Origin: Corythucha ciliata
Taxonomy: Eukaryota > Arthropoda > Insecta > Hemiptera > Tingidae
Direction: 5' to 3'
NCBI GenBank assembly: GCA_038030265.1
Contig: CM075943.1
Span: forward strand, 37,448,001 to 37,512,000
DNA: 64,000 nucleotides
Numbering within the stretch: the stretch's first letter is position 1; each line of letters opens with the position of its first letter. Below are positions 31,500 to 42,262 of this stretch, in pieces. The position numbers and the translations under genes are program-made. The notes below the pieces were generated by a model that did no database searches, was not told the origin of the DNA, and saw only the letters and a program-made list of their open reading frames with translations.

Positions 31500-31930
31500 G
31501 CTCTCGAGGTTGGTGGCCGGTTAGCGCCCTTGAGCTCGCTACAGGCCCTCTGGGTCGTCGATGAGCGTCCCTCGACGCTGCCTGCGGGTCCTCTGGATCG
31601 AAGTTCGGTTAGCGCCAGTGCGCTTGCACCAGGCACTCAATGTTGATGGCCGGTTAGCACCCTGGCGCTCGCCACAGGTCCTCCGGGTCGTCAGGGAGCG
31701 TCCCTCGACGCTGCCTGCGGGTCCTCTGGATCGAAGTTCGGTTAGCGCCAGTGCGCTTGCACCAGGCACTCAATGTTGATGGCCGGTTAGCACCCTGGCG
31801 CTCGCCACAGGTCGTCCGGGTCGTCAGGGAGCGTCCCTCGACGCTACCTGCGGGTCCTCCTGGTGGTTGATCGGTTAGCGCCCCTTTGCTCGCTCCAGAT
31901 CTCCTGGGTAGACGGTCATTTAGCGCCTTT
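31500..31930. repeat. GC-rich minisatellite, about 134 bp unit, three copies
   Basis: Units start around 31507, 31641 and 31775. Each has GGCCGGTTAGC, GAGCGTCCCTCGACGCT, CTGCGGGTCCTC and TTCGGTTAGCGCC, and the last copy diverges. Related half-units occur near 29860-30070, 37375-37400 and 59700-59740. The array lies between the LINE body and the errantivirus-like LTR. Confidence 0.85.
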
Positions 31931-31937
31931 GTACGGA

Positions 31938-32147
31938 AGTCATAAGGCTATTTTCCCTTATTTTCTTGTAATAGGATATTGCTGGGAATCGCTTAGTTGG
32001 CGTCTTCCTATTAATATAAATTTTCCTGTAAAGATACTCTAAAATTTAGTCGATTGTAGAAGCGCGGCGTGTTAAGTTGTTGTTATTTTGTGTAAATTAA
32101 AATAAAGTGTTTTTTAAAAACATAATTCTCGACTTGTCGCACTTAAC
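31938..32147 (+). repeat. 5' LTR, errantivirus-like element
   Basis: It is a short LTR of about 210 bp with an AATAAA near 32101-32106. The primer site starts at 32148. No strong TATA box is seen; errantivirus LTRs often lack one. Confidence 0.85.
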
Positions 32148-32742
32148 TGGCGCCCGGATTGCAGGAACTGACTAAGTGCAAATTAGTGATACGGCGTGAT
32201 CATCTATCCTACCGTTTTCCGAAAAAATCAAAAAACGGTGCTTTAACGAGTGTGACCAGTTGTCCCACCAATTTTCTCGGTTTTTCATGAGGTACGACCA
32301 TTTGTATCACCATTTTCGGAAACCTAATTTGAAGTGAAGTGTGACCGATTGTCCCACTTTCATCAGTCAGTCAAGAACATCAAATTTGGACTCGTCGAGA
32401 ACAAAAATAAGACAATCTTTTCGATCGTCAATTTACACAAAAACCAACGAACTATTGAACTTTTTTCTTACACCCGAGAAAAATCTGTGGTCAATTCACC
32501 AGTTTTCCTCTCGCTAAGTTCATTCAACGCATCGCGGGTCTACATCTACGGTGCATCGACTCACTCATAGTTGTAAGTTTGTCTTTTTTTTCTCTCCATT
32601 GTTCTTAGAATTACTCCTAGAAATAAGACTCCTAGTTTGATCACTTTCACCCTTCTCCTTTAAAAACTAGTAAGCGTTAAAATAAAATTAATAATTCTTT
32701 TAATTTTCTTTATAAACAAAATAAAACTTAAGATTTAAGCGC

Positions 32743-33117
32743 TATGCCCGAAATAAATAGAGAAATCAGAAGAGAAGATTACGACCATCTACCGTCATAC
32801 GATGGAAACCCTAGAGAACTTCAATTTTTATATCTTCAGTTACTAATATAACGAATGTTGTTTGCGCTGACAATGTTGCCCAATTTCCAATTTCAGAAAA
32901 ATACGACGCTTTGTTAGGAAATGAAACAATTCGAGAGTTAAATATAAAAATGAATTTCGAAAACCAAACAATGATAGCTGACGAAAAACATTTCAAATTA
33001 AATTTTACTTTCATTGGAGAAGAAAAGAAAATTCAGTTAGAAAAAGGTCTTAATATTGTGGAATTGCCAATTATAAATAAGGATAATTTAAAAGAAGGAG
33101 TGACTAGAGGAATATAA
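32743..33117 (+). pseudogene. gag start joined to protease end by deletion
   Basis: An ATG at 32743 opens a frame with the gag-like start MPEINREIRREDYDHLPSYD and ends at a stop 36 codons on. Immediately after, a different part of the polyprotein is read: EKYDALLGNETIRELNI, the end of an errantivirus-type protease (about 32898-32950), then a frame open to 33117. The whole gag body and the protease active site are absent. A large internal deletion is the simplest reading. Confidence 0.65.
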
Positions 33118-33369
33118 CATAATAAATAAACATACTAAATAACATAAAGAAGGAATCATCGGAATGATCGTCGCCCAAGAGCTTATGACCATTTGTTCCG
33201 AGCCCACGGAAATAGACTAAATCTAATATTTTAGTAGCAAAGAAGAGACAGACAAAGACAAACTAGAAGAAATAAAGAAAGAAATTCCAATTTTAATTCG
33301 AACGGAGCATATGAATCAAGAAGAAAAGAGAACTATAACCTAACTTCTTTCTGAGTTCCCAAGTATAAT

Positions 33370-34140
33370 TAAACGGGAAAGCGATATTTTAACATCCGCC
33401 ACTAATTTACTAAAACACAAGATACAGACTAAAGATGAAATTACAGTTTATACAAGAAACTATAGATATCCTCAAATTTTTCGGGAAGACATAAAAATTG
33501 AAATTGACAAACTTTTAAAGAACAAAATTATCTGCGAATCCAATTCCCCTTACAATTCACCTGTTGGGTAGTACCAAAAAAGGCAGATGCCTCCGGCAAA
33601 AGGAAAATTCGTATGGTGATCGATTACAGAAAATTAAATAAGAAAACAATGGATGATAGATTCCCATTGCCTGTATTGAGGATCTTCTAGGAAAAATAGG
33701 TAGAGCTACATACTTCAGTGCCATTGATCTAGCTTCTGGCTTCCACCAAATCGAGATGGACCCGGATTCAATCCCTAAGACTGCCTTCAGCACTGAGGAC
33801 GGCCAATTTGAGTTCCTCAGGATGCCCTTTGGTCTGAAAAATGCCCCACCTACGTTTCAGAGGGCAATGAACCTGATATTTTCACGTATTCCAAATGTGT
33901 TGGTTCACATGGACGATATAATCGTTTATTCGGATAACTTAGAAGAACATAAAAAAACACTTAAAGAAAGTTTTTGAAACGCTACAGGCGCACAACCTCA
34001 AAATTCAACTAGACAAGACTGAGTTCTTTAAAAAGGAATTAGCATATTTAGGCCATATAATTTCCGATAAAGGCATTCAGCCAAACTCTGAAAAATTAAA
34101 AGCTGTAGAACAATTTCCCATTCCTGAGGAACCTTGTCTC
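33370..34140 (+). pseudogene. Reverse transcriptase fragment of the errantivirus-like element
   Basis: Three frames read as Gypsy/errantivirus RT. They show [21 protein letters not shown] (about 33505-33565), [11 protein letters not shown] (about 33613), [16 protein letters not shown] (about 33715) and [15 protein letters not shown] (about 33828). The catalytic block [10 protein letters not shown] is near 33905, with Met in place of the usual Leu. At least two frameshifts and several stops are present. Homology continues with KTEFFKKELAYLGHIISDKG (about 34017) until a LINE takes over at about 34145. Confidence 0.85.
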
Positions 34141-34144
34141 ACAA

Positions 34145-34700
34145 GAATGTCTGTTGACGGTATATTACGGCCTATTTCATTCGCTGCTACTATATGGAAT
34201 CCTCCTTTGGGGTGATTCCAGTAACGCGAAGGAAGTGTTCGTACTTCAAAAGAAGGCTTTAAGAATTGTTGCCAGTGTCGGTCTTCACATCATTGTACCC
34301 CCTTATTCGGGTCTCTGGTTATACTCACATTCCCTTCCTTGTATGTGTTGGAAAGTCTTTGCTTTGCCCACTCAAGGGCTCCTCACATGGAATCGGTAGG
34401 CGCGAAAACTGGCCTTAATTTGCGAGACCAAAATAAAGTAGCATTGCCATTTTATCGTTTGGGTAAGACAAGGGACAGTTATTTGTATCTTCCCTTTGAA
34501 TTGTATAACCACCTGCCCATGATTGTAAAAGAACTCCAACTTAAGAGATTCCGCAAGGTTGTCAAAACTAAGTTGATGGAGATGAATTTGTACAGAATAG
34601 AGGACTTCTTTACCTCGCCATTTTAAATTGATGTATGATACGACGACCTCATGTCTAATAACGACCAACGGGAGAAATAAATTATTATTATTATTATTTA
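34145..34700 (+). pseudogene. CR1-like LINE 3' end inserted in the errantivirus-like element
   Basis: Two overlapping frames encode the C-terminus of a LINE ORF2: TVYYGLFHSLLLYGILLWGD, SNAKEVFVLQKKALRIV, then YVLESLCFAHSRAPHM and YNHLPMIVKEL, ending at 34626. The tail is an (ATT)n microsatellite at about 34682-34699. Only the last 550 bp are present, a typical 5'-truncated insertion. Confidence 0.8.
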
Positions 34701-34961
34701 GGATCGGCTATATCCTGGCTAACAGGTAATATGGACGCAAATGACAAGAAATTATACGATAATTTAATTCATAAGTTAGAGGCCAACGAATACCACTTAG
34801 AACATAATTTAGCTTCCCTTATAATAATGAATAAAAACATTATGGCCGAATTTAATAAGGATTTAGCGATTGTTAGGAGTAATAATAATAAAGTAAATCA
34901 ATTATTGAATAATAATATTAATGATATGGTGAATGGAAATCAACATTTGACACGTCTGTAT
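34701..34961 (+). pseudogene. env fragment, middle part, of the errantivirus-like element
   Basis: The frame reads through the ectodomain segment typical of errantivirus fusion proteins (MDANDKKLYDNLIHKLEANE onward, a heptad-like helical stretch). It is cut at 34961 by an inserted GGGTGTTC-type repeat. Such env genes derive from insect baculovirus-type fusion proteins. This copy is a fragment. Confidence 0.6.
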
Positions 34962-36310
34962 ACAGGGTGTTCATAAATTACCTCGACAGAGAAAGTATGG
35001 TGATAGTACACCTCATTTGTGATCGAAATTACTATTTGAGGTTTTTTGGAATTCCTCTTGGTTTTCGAGATATCGTCAATTTCGTGTTTTTTTGGTGACC
35101 CTCTGTTTTTTTTCGACAAGTGACTAGTACGGCATCACCAACAGGTGCTAGACTAAAAGAAATAGCTCATTGAAAAGAGCACAAAATGTCCTTCATTATT
35201 GGTCCTCTACTCAATAAAATTACACCAAGGCCCTAGCCGCTAGGGCATGAGATATCCGAAGGAAACTCGTTATTCGCATTTCTGCCCAATTTTCATAAGC
35301 GATTTTCACCATTTCGTCAAAGGAAAATATTTTTTTGCATTCATAGGGAAAACTTCCTTATGATGTTAGCTTTCCAATGACGTACAACAGTTACCAGTTT
35401 TCACCATCTAGTGAAGAGATAGAAGCAATAAACGAGTCCAAAACTGAAAAATAACCCGCAATGAGGACCCTTTGAATGAGGTAGTAAAACCAGCTCTGAT
35501 TACTCGTTTCCAACGGATGAGACAAACGGGTTCAAGCGGTCAGCTAAATCTATCGCTAATTTACGTTGGTGAGTTGAAATTGAGTGGTGGTGAAGCTTAA
35601 AATATCGTTAGAGGATTGGGCTTCATGGAACAGTGGTCACCCTGATCCGCAACCCACGAACACGAAAATCGAATGCAAAAATCGGCCCTCCGCACATCTG
35701 CATTAGATGCACGTTGCACCTCCAGTCGCCGCCTCTGGATTTCCTCGCTCGATTCTGGAGTACGTACGATTCTCAAGCTCCTCTCTGGGGCTTCTCGGGA
35801 AAAAATGCCGCTAGTGGGATCCAAGGACGCTGAATAAGAAATAACACTATCCCGTCCTAGCAACCGCATCTTGTGGCATTTTCACACGGTTTCGTAATAC
35901 GGCTCCTGGTCGCAACTGGTTGTTGGTAACCAGCTTTAGATGACCTAGTAAATAAAAATCCATGGGTGGTTGGGGGTCAGGACAGGACTTTTCGGTGAGC
36001 ACCTTACTGGTCCATGAAGCCAAATCCGCTAGCGATATTTTAGCTTCACCACCACCGCTAAGTTACGCTGATTTACATCGGTGAGTAGTGGATTGTCCTG
36101 ACAACAAACCACCCTTGGATTTTTATTTATTAGGTCATCTAAAACTGGTCTACCAACAACCAGTTACGACCAGAAAGGAGCTTGTGAATCGTACGTATTC
36201 GAGAATCGTGCGAGTAAATCCAGAGGCGATGACTGGAGTTCCGCAGTTATGCGGAGGGTCAAGGTGACCACCTTACTGGTCCATGAAGCCCAATCCACTA
36301 ACGAGAATTT
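34962..36310. mobile_element. Insert in env: one-ended GGGTGTTC repeat plus about 700 bp foldback
   Basis: A terminus like that of mariner-type MITEs (TACAGGGTGTTCATAAATTA) opens the insert at 34962, but its inverse end is not found. From about 35604 to 36305 is a foldback. GGATTGGGCTTCATGGA at 35612 is inverted at 36282-36299. Inner arms (35906-35985 with 36094-36173) share CTAAAACTGGT..CAACAACCAGTT-type sequence, and the 35655-35790 region matches 36175-36275 inverted. Confidence 0.7.
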
Positions 36311-36319
36311 TATATATAT

Positions 36320-36872
36320 TAGATTATTGCACAAACGCAACAGAAATCAACAACCCCTGAATTAATAATCTTCTCTCCGGTAATAGCAAACAATGTAAAA
36401 CTCATTTCATTCGAAAACCTAAACCTTTTATCAAGTATATTTCGCTGATCGACAAATATCTTTTATACGACTAGCCTAGTGGAAACATATCCGTCAATCT
36501 ACAGCTAGAAACCGACGAAAACCTAAATGAAGCCCAGTTTAGTATAAATATTTTGAAAATTTCACTCTGCCCTTACGAGCCCTTATAGCTCCTACTGAAA
36601 CAACTAAACTCAACTTTGATTATGTCCACAAAATCAATGTTCACATGTTACCCTTAGAAGAATTAGAAAATTCTGACTCTTTCGACCATACACCAATTCT
36701 GTACATTTTCTCAATCATAACTCTTTGTATTGTATGTATTTATGCTCTTTTCTTGCATAGAGCGGTCCTTTTAAATTGTATAAAAAAATCAAACCCCCAC
36801 AAGAAACAAATGAACTCGAAATTAACATTCAAAAAATCCCAAAATTTGACTTGCGGACAAGTCAAAACTTAA
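36320..36872 (+). pseudogene. env C-terminal part with membrane anchor
   Basis: After the insert the reading resumes in broken frames (for example ELIIFSPVIANNVKLISFEN near 36360). The final frame (36645-36872) has a hydrophobic anchor, ILYIFSIITLCIVCIYALFL, and a basic cytoplasmic tail. It stops ten bases before the 3' LTR, as in errantiviruses. Confidence 0.65.
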
Positions 36873-36881
36873 GGAGGGAGG

Positions 36882-37092
36882 AGTTATAAGGCTATTTTCC
36901 CTTATTTTCTTGTAATAGGATGTTGCTGGGAATCGCTTAGTTGGCGTCTTCCTATTAATATAAATTTTCCTGTAAAGATAATCTAAAAGTTAGTCGATTG
37001 TAGAAGCGTGGCGTGTTAATTTGTTGTTATTTTGTGTAAATTAAAATAAAGTGTTTTTTAAAAACCTAATTCTCGACTTGTCGCATTTAACT
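36882..37092 (+). repeat. 3' LTR, errantivirus-like element
   Basis: It matches the 5' LTR at all but eight positions. It directly follows the purine tract and ends in TTTAACT. Confidence 0.85.
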
Positions 37093-37179
37093 CGGGCACA
37101 GCCAACCTTTGGCTCCTGTTGGTAGGGTGAGGACAGAAGAAGTGGTTCTATCGCTCACCGGGAGTTCAAGTGCAGCCAA

Positions 37180-37761
37180 TTAAGGCGCTAAGCCCCCTAG
37201 GCCCTCTGGTAAGGATTCACCCGGGTAGGGTGGACGCCAGCAAAAAGGGGGGGCCTTCGTCGACCAGAATCTGGGAGAAGAACCCGCCACCACAGGGAGT
37301 GGGATCGGTGTTCGTCGCCGAATAGGGGGAGAACTACCGATGGTACGACGGGGTTTCACTGGGAGCTCTTCCGGTTGGATGTTAGCGCCCTTCGCGCTGT
37401 CCGCAGTTCGTCCGAAGTGGTCCTGGGGCCGGCAGTCTTGGTCCCTTTTCGGTGTTCCACTTCGGCTCCGGTTAGCGTCCGTGTTCGCTTTCCGCTTGCT
37501 CGGCTGATCCTCGTCCGGGTTGTCCCTGGGTGTCCTAGGAGTCGTTTTTCCAGAAGGGGTCCTCTTCGGGGTGGTCCTGCTGCCTTCGAGTGCAGTTGTC
37601 GGAATGCCCTCTATGGTGTCGCCGCGCTGTTCATATAGAGCGGTGGGTCGCAGAGGGTGCCGCAACCCTCTTGGTTTCCTGGGAGTAGGGGCTGGGCGGT
37701 CCTCCCTTGCGTCGGCGCGCTGTGGGGGTTTCCCTTTCACCTGGGTTTCTGGGGGTGGCAA
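37180..37761 (-). pseudogene. Proline/arginine-rich N-terminal frame, probably LINE ORF1
   Basis: A 193-codon frame starts MPPPETQVKGKPPQRADARE and is rich in Pro, Arg, Lys and Thr, with no zinc knuckle in the part seen. GC-rich composition and strand match the R1-like LINE at 30.1-31.5 kb, on the other side of the errantivirus-like element. The order would be ORF1 start, insertion, repeats, RT end. The link is inference. Confidence 0.4.
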
Positions 37762-37774
37762 TGCGGTTTAGACA

Positions 37775-37998
37775 GGGTGATAGCTCGAGCTATGTTGGAT
37801 CAAGTGGAAAAATTTATCACGCTGCTGAAGATTGTACCGGCAACAACATCCACTGCAGAAAGGTCGTTTAGCGCCTTGAGCCGTTTGAAGACGAAACTAA
37901 GGTCAACAATGTCACAAAAGAGGCTCACGCACTTACTCCTTCTTCATGTACATGAAAGCAAGACAAAAATGCTTTCTATCAAAGAAATTATGAAATAA
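37775..37998 (+). pseudogene. hAT transposase C-terminal dimerisation domain
   Basis: The reading ITLLKIVPATTSTAERSFSA, then LSRLKTKLRSTMSQKRLTHL and LLLHVHESK, is the hAT C-terminal dimerisation domain (ZMYM-like branch: AERSFS and LRSTM..RL signatures). The stop is at 37996-37998. The upstream catalytic part is absent; R1-like DNA begins at about 37765. Confidence 0.88.
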
Positions 37999-38141
37999 TT
38001 TGTCAGCCGCACCCCGGAAAGAAAAAAGTGTTTGGCTCGTCAACGCTATAGGTAAATCTTTTACATTCAATTTTTACCGGTTTTTAGATTTCTGAAAACA
38101 AAATATGACTTTACCAAAACAACGCTACATATTTTCTCTTA

Positions 38142-39580
38142 AGCCCCGTCTACATAAGACGCAAGGACGCCGTCGCAGGACGCAGCGCAGAACGCAGGAA
38201 GCAAGTCCACTTTTCACTGTCTACATAAAACGCAAGGCTCCGTCGTGCATTGAGCCAATCATATGTCACGTTATAAAATAAAAAGTGAAAGAGAAGTTCT
38301 AATCACTTTATCTTGACATTTTTAGGTTATCGTACTCCACTAATTCCAGTCAGCATTGTATTTTCACACTTTCAAGTCAATTTAATCATTTTATGGATAA
38401 GATAGCTAAAAAGTTAGGACGTTGCCACGTTATTCACCATCTGTGTTTCGGCGATGGTCTTCAAAATTCGGCTGAGGGAAAAATAAAATAGAAGAAGGGG
38501 TCGTCAGTGGTGGCTTCGTGCATTAACGAAAGAATGATGTTCGGCTGCTATGAAACATTGAGAATCGCGGATCACGAGGAGTTTTTTGAGTTACGGGGAT
38601 GTGACCTTCGAAATTCGAGGACCTTTTTGAAAGGGTGACTCCATATCTCGAGAAGAAAAGCAACCGAACTCCTTCACCAGTTGCTTTACTATTTGTGTGA
38701 ACGCTTTCGTAAGTTCACCCTGCTAGCGTATATTGCATATTCATTTAATTGTACTTATAACGATTCGTTTGTAGTTATCGCAGGTGCATGGAAATACGGA
38801 AAAAAAGCAGTCCGAGGACATGGATGTTTCGAGTCGGGTGCTCAACTGCTTATAAAATTACATCCCGGAAGTTTGCAAGGCAATATGGCTTGATTTACTA
38901 CCAAATATTTTGCCAGTCAAGAATGGGAATGCTTTAAAATTTTCATATATTCGGATAAAATTACACAGATACCCCAGTATTTAACAGTACAAAATCATCC
39001 AAATGCCGACATACACCCTGTATTTTGAGTGAATTAAATACTTTCTTCAAACTTGAAGGTACATTTATTTGAGAATCACCCCGAGCCGGAAATATCCTCT
39101 AGTAGGCGGGGCCTATTTCACCGCAGTTAAATTCTATTGGTTCTATTAGTTCAAACTTGACGACGGCTACTGAACATCAAATGCTATTGGCCGAACGCAA
39201 GAAGTTGACATTGGTTCAACTCTGCGTTGCGTCCCGTGCAGCGTCCCACAACGCCAACTTAAACGTTCTACATAGTCGACAATGAACATTTTTAAATAAA
39301 ATAATTACCAACTCTAAACTGAAGAAGAAAACAGGGAGCCATGCGAGCGGAGTTCTATGTGTTTAAAAATGTGATTAAACATTTGTTTTTGATGATTTTA
39401 AAAATTTCAACAATCAATGTAGCAGTGGAAAGAACCTCAAACCTAGACCCTGCCTTCTAAACTTAAATGCGATTGGCTGAACGCAACCGCGGACGCGAGA
39501 GTTGGCTGAAATTCGCGTTGCTTTCTGCGTTCTGCGTTGCGTCCTGCGGCGGCGTCCTTGCGTCTTATGTAGACGGGGCT
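38142..39580. mobile_element. PIF/Harbinger element, 1439 bp, TTA duplication
   Basis: The TIR AGCCCCGTCTACATAAGACG continues for about 60 nearly matching bases at both ends, with TTA outside each (38139-38141 and 39581-39583). TWA duplications are the Harbinger hallmark. A transposase relic lies at 38495-38700. The rest is AT-rich with no second gene recognised. Confidence 0.88.
38490..38893 (+). pseudogene. Harbinger transposase relic
   Basis: The + strand reads RRQWWLRALTKE near 38495 and, in another frame, FEDLFERVTPYLEKK near 38610-38655. These correspond to the N-terminal RRWW and the FEDLLERVTPxLxKK segment of Harbinger transposases. Several frame changes are needed, and the DDE region is not recognised downstream. 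Confidence 0.65.
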
Positions 39581-39583
39581 TTA

Positions 39584-39723
39584 AAGCCCGTTTACAAGGT
39601 CTATGTTTTCGTTGTGTTGTGTCTATGCAACCTATCAAAATGCTTCATTTTTCGAGGGAGTAAATTTATTTGGTTGCACATCAGACTCCACACAACGCAA
39701 ACATGGAGCTTGTGTACGGGCCT
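39584..39723. mobile_element. 140 bp Harbinger-type MITE adjoining the larger element
   Basis: The ends AAGCCCGTTTACAAG and CTTGTGTACGGGCCT are inverted relatives, flanked by TTA. The left TTA (39581-39583) is shared with the larger Harbinger element. A split relative occurs at 59760-59785 and 60262-60350. Confidence 0.8.
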
Positions 39724-39963
39724 TTAGCAATGCTCCCGCATTCGTAATATAAACGTAATTGTTTATTGTCGAGGTTTGTGTGTATCGTTTCCCAGCTCAG
39801 AAGGCCTCGACTCAAGAAAGACGTGTCCACCGGGAGGCAGGAAGACTGGTGGACCGCGATCAGCCGAATCACACTAGTTCCGGGAGAACGGGTAACAGGT
39901 TCGGTAATGGTCGGGGAGCACTGGAGGGAAGAGATCAAGCTTCCACTCCGGGTTCTAGGACGG

Positions 39964-40060
39964 TTTTTTTTTTTTTTTTGTCGGGGGCGCCGGGCTTTGA
40001 ACCCGTCAGGCGCCTAAGCCTCACTTGGGCTTCTACGCCATACCCAGATCTAACTGTGCA
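39964..40060 (-). repeat. tRNA-derived SINE with A-tail
   Basis: On the minus strand GGGTTCAAAGCCCGG (a tRNA T-arm/B-box) is followed by GCGCCCCCGAC and a 16-base A-tail (T16 at 39964-39979 on +). Upstream GGCGTAGAAGCCCAAG could be an A-box. Structure and tail indicate a Pol III SINE rather than a working tRNA. Confidence 0.55.
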
Positions 40061-40179
40061 CTTCACACCCGTACTACGCGGGCGTTTCGGTCGGTGCGCG
40101 GTTTGTTGAACGCACATCGCCGGGAACGCCCACACGAAGCCGGGTGTGCCGTGTCACAGCTCACCGCAGCCTTATAGTG

Positions 40180-40260
40180 TAGTGGGCAATGGCTGGATTC
40201 GAACCCAGGCCCGCTGGGTTGTGAAGCGAGCATTGTATCCATTACACCATCGAGGCGCGC
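40180..40260 (-). repeat. tRNA-like sequence (SINE head or tRNA pseudogene)
   Basis: GGTGTAATGGATACAATG resembles an A-box/D-arm, CTTCACAA a CAC anticodon loop, and CTGGGTTCGAATCCAG a sound T-arm. The acceptor stem does not pair (5' GCGCCTC against ATTGCCC), so it should not be a functional tRNA. Confidence 0.6.
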
Positions 40261-40769
40261 TGTTCTAGGACGGATGCGAGAATGAAGGGATCAGCCCTCA
40301 CTCTCGGACAGGCGGGACAGGTAGGTTTGGAAGCACCGACCGGGATCAGCCGATCAGGTGCTGTGAGAGGTGGATGAAAGGAAGCACCGGAGCGATCAGT
40401 CCACCGAGTACAAGGGCAGTTGGAAGAAAGAAGCGAGACGTTTTGGGAGGAAAAGTCTGATTTATTTGAGCAGTTTGGGGGGTTGTCATTACAATTACTT
40501 ACGCTCTATCGTATGAGAAGACTTACAAACTTTTGTCAAATGTATAACATATACTTGATGTTAATTAGAATCTTGTTATATGTACAAAGCATGAATTGAT
40601 TATTTACAAAAGATACAAGATAACAGTTGTTTTCCGTTCGGAGGCTGTGATTAGCGTGATGCTTGGATCTTCTCTAGTCTGCCGCTTGGAGTGTAGGCGC
40701 GTAGTTCGATGAGGTTTGTTTCTTCTTTCTCCTCCGGAGGTTTGTTGACGGTTTCAGTGGTGGAAGTGT

Positions 40770-42262
40770 TTTGTTTACAATATTTAATTTTGGTCGTAAC
40801 ATTCATAAATACAACATTTTGGTTGTGGTTGGGGGGGGGGGAGATCTCAGAATCCTGCTCCTCAATGCAGAATGGCTTCCGCCGCCACTGCTGCCGTCCT
40901 TCACATCCGCAAGCCTCCTTCGCTACACAACGTTTGATTTCAAGGTCATCCACAAGAAGGCGGAAGAAAACGTTCACGTTGACTGTCTGTCCCATTCCAC
41001 CGTGTCTGACACCGACGCCTCAAGCGAAGCAATTCTAAGTCGTGAAGTCGAGATTCTTCAAGAACAGTCAATCAACCAGATATCCACTGACATCGTTATA
41101 AGTCAAACTATCGCCGAAGAAACAGCGAAGGATGAAACCTTATCAAAAATGCTGAACGATCTCCTATCCGGACAAATGTGCGACGCAGAGTATAGTACAA
41201 AAGAATAAGGTATAATTTTCAAAAATGATCGCGTTCTTATTCCCACAACATTCCAGGACGCTGTACTTCGAGAGTTACACAGAACTCATGTGGGGATAGT
41301 CAGAATGAAACAACTGGCAAGGAGACACTGCGTGTGGAAACCCATTGACAAAGACATCGAGCAAACTGCACATCAAAAACTGCAATGAGTGTGCGCTCAC
41401 CCAGAAGAGTCCAACCAAGGTCCCAGCTCATCAATGGGGTGAACCCTAGCAAAACTTCGAAAGAGTTCACATAGATTATGCTGGACCATTTCTCAATCAC
41501 CACTTCCTTGTTCTGGTCGATGCTAAGTCAAAATGGGCCGAAGTGAAAGTCATAAAGGATGCGCCGATGCCTGGAACCTTTAACCGTGGAACTTTTAACT
41601 GACATATTCTACGGACAATGGCACTATTTTTCATAGTGACAGTTTCCAAACATTCTGTCGAAACCGTGGAGTTCTACAAAAATTCACGGCACCAGGTCAC
41701 CCAGCGACCAACGGCCTAGCAGAGCGGTATATCCAAACTCTAAAGGCAAAACTCACCGCCATGTCAAGCCCAGGACCAATAACACAAAACGTACGATAAA
41801 TTCTATTCAGATACAGAGCCACGCCTCTCAACAACGGGAAGACACCCTCAGATTTATACTTGGGCCACAACATAAGATGCCAACTCGACGTTCTCAATCC
41901 TCCTTCAAGCTTTAGCCAGAAGAAGAGGGTAACGTTCGATTTGCCACCATCAAGACAGTTTCAGGTCGGCACTCTGGTATACCTCCAATCGTAATACGTG
42001 GAGGATCGGGGAAATCACCGAAAAATTTGGCCAGCTTCATTATCAAGTAACACTCGACAACGGTTACAGCCTAAAACGGCACGCAAATCAATTGCGGAAA
42101 ACATCGGTCAAACACGCAGAGAATCAACCTGTTCTTCAACCCCTGCCCAACGACCACGCTCAACCTCTCGAATGTGATGAGCCACCGGAACATCGACAAC
42201 ATGTTTTTTCCGTATTGTCCGGAGCATCGAGGCATCTACTGAGAAACAACCTGAAGTAGTAG
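40770..42262 (+). pseudogene. Gypsy (K02A2.6-like) RNase H end and integrase, broken
   Basis: The frame to 41208 contains the end of RNase H (FDFKVIHKKAEENVHVDCLS). Integrase follows in shifting frames: ELHRTHVGIVRMKQLARR, then FERVHIDYAGPF (first catalytic Asp near 41475), HPATNGLAERYIQTLKAKL (catalytic Glu near 41722) and a C-terminal LHYQVTLDNGYSLKRH. At least five frameshifts or stops are present. It is related to the minus-strand integrase at 2.3-3.0 kb. No LTR was recognised after 42262. Confidence 0.8.

Larger units (their letters stand above)
31938..37092 (+). mobile_element. Errantivirus-like LTR element, defective
   Basis: The LTRs (31938-32147 and 36882-37092) begin AGT(C/T)ATAAGGC and end TTAAC(T). 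They differ at eight of about 211 positions (about 3.8%). The primer site TGGCGCCCGGATTGC follows the 5' LTR, and a purine tract (AAGGAGGGAGGAG) precedes the 3' LTR. Order inside is gag start, protease end, RT, [LINE insert], env fragment, [foldback insert], env C-terminus. Most of gag, RNase H, integrase and the env start are missing. Flanks CGGA and CGGG are a near 4 bp duplication. Confidence 0.88.

Noticed and set aside
31325..31779. Open frames with repeated ALALTELRSRGPAG-type residues
   Set aside because: Produced by reading the minisatellite; the repeat explains the openness.
34962..35603. Complete mariner-type element starting GGGTGTTCAT
   Set aside because: Only one terminus found; no inverse end before the foldback.
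37375..37771. + strand Ser/Val/Gly-rich frames
   Set aside because: Opposite strand of the Pro/Arg-rich LINE ORF1-like frame; composition effect.
40180..40260. Functional tRNA-Val
   Set aside because: Acceptor stem does not pair and the anticodon stem needs an oversized loop.
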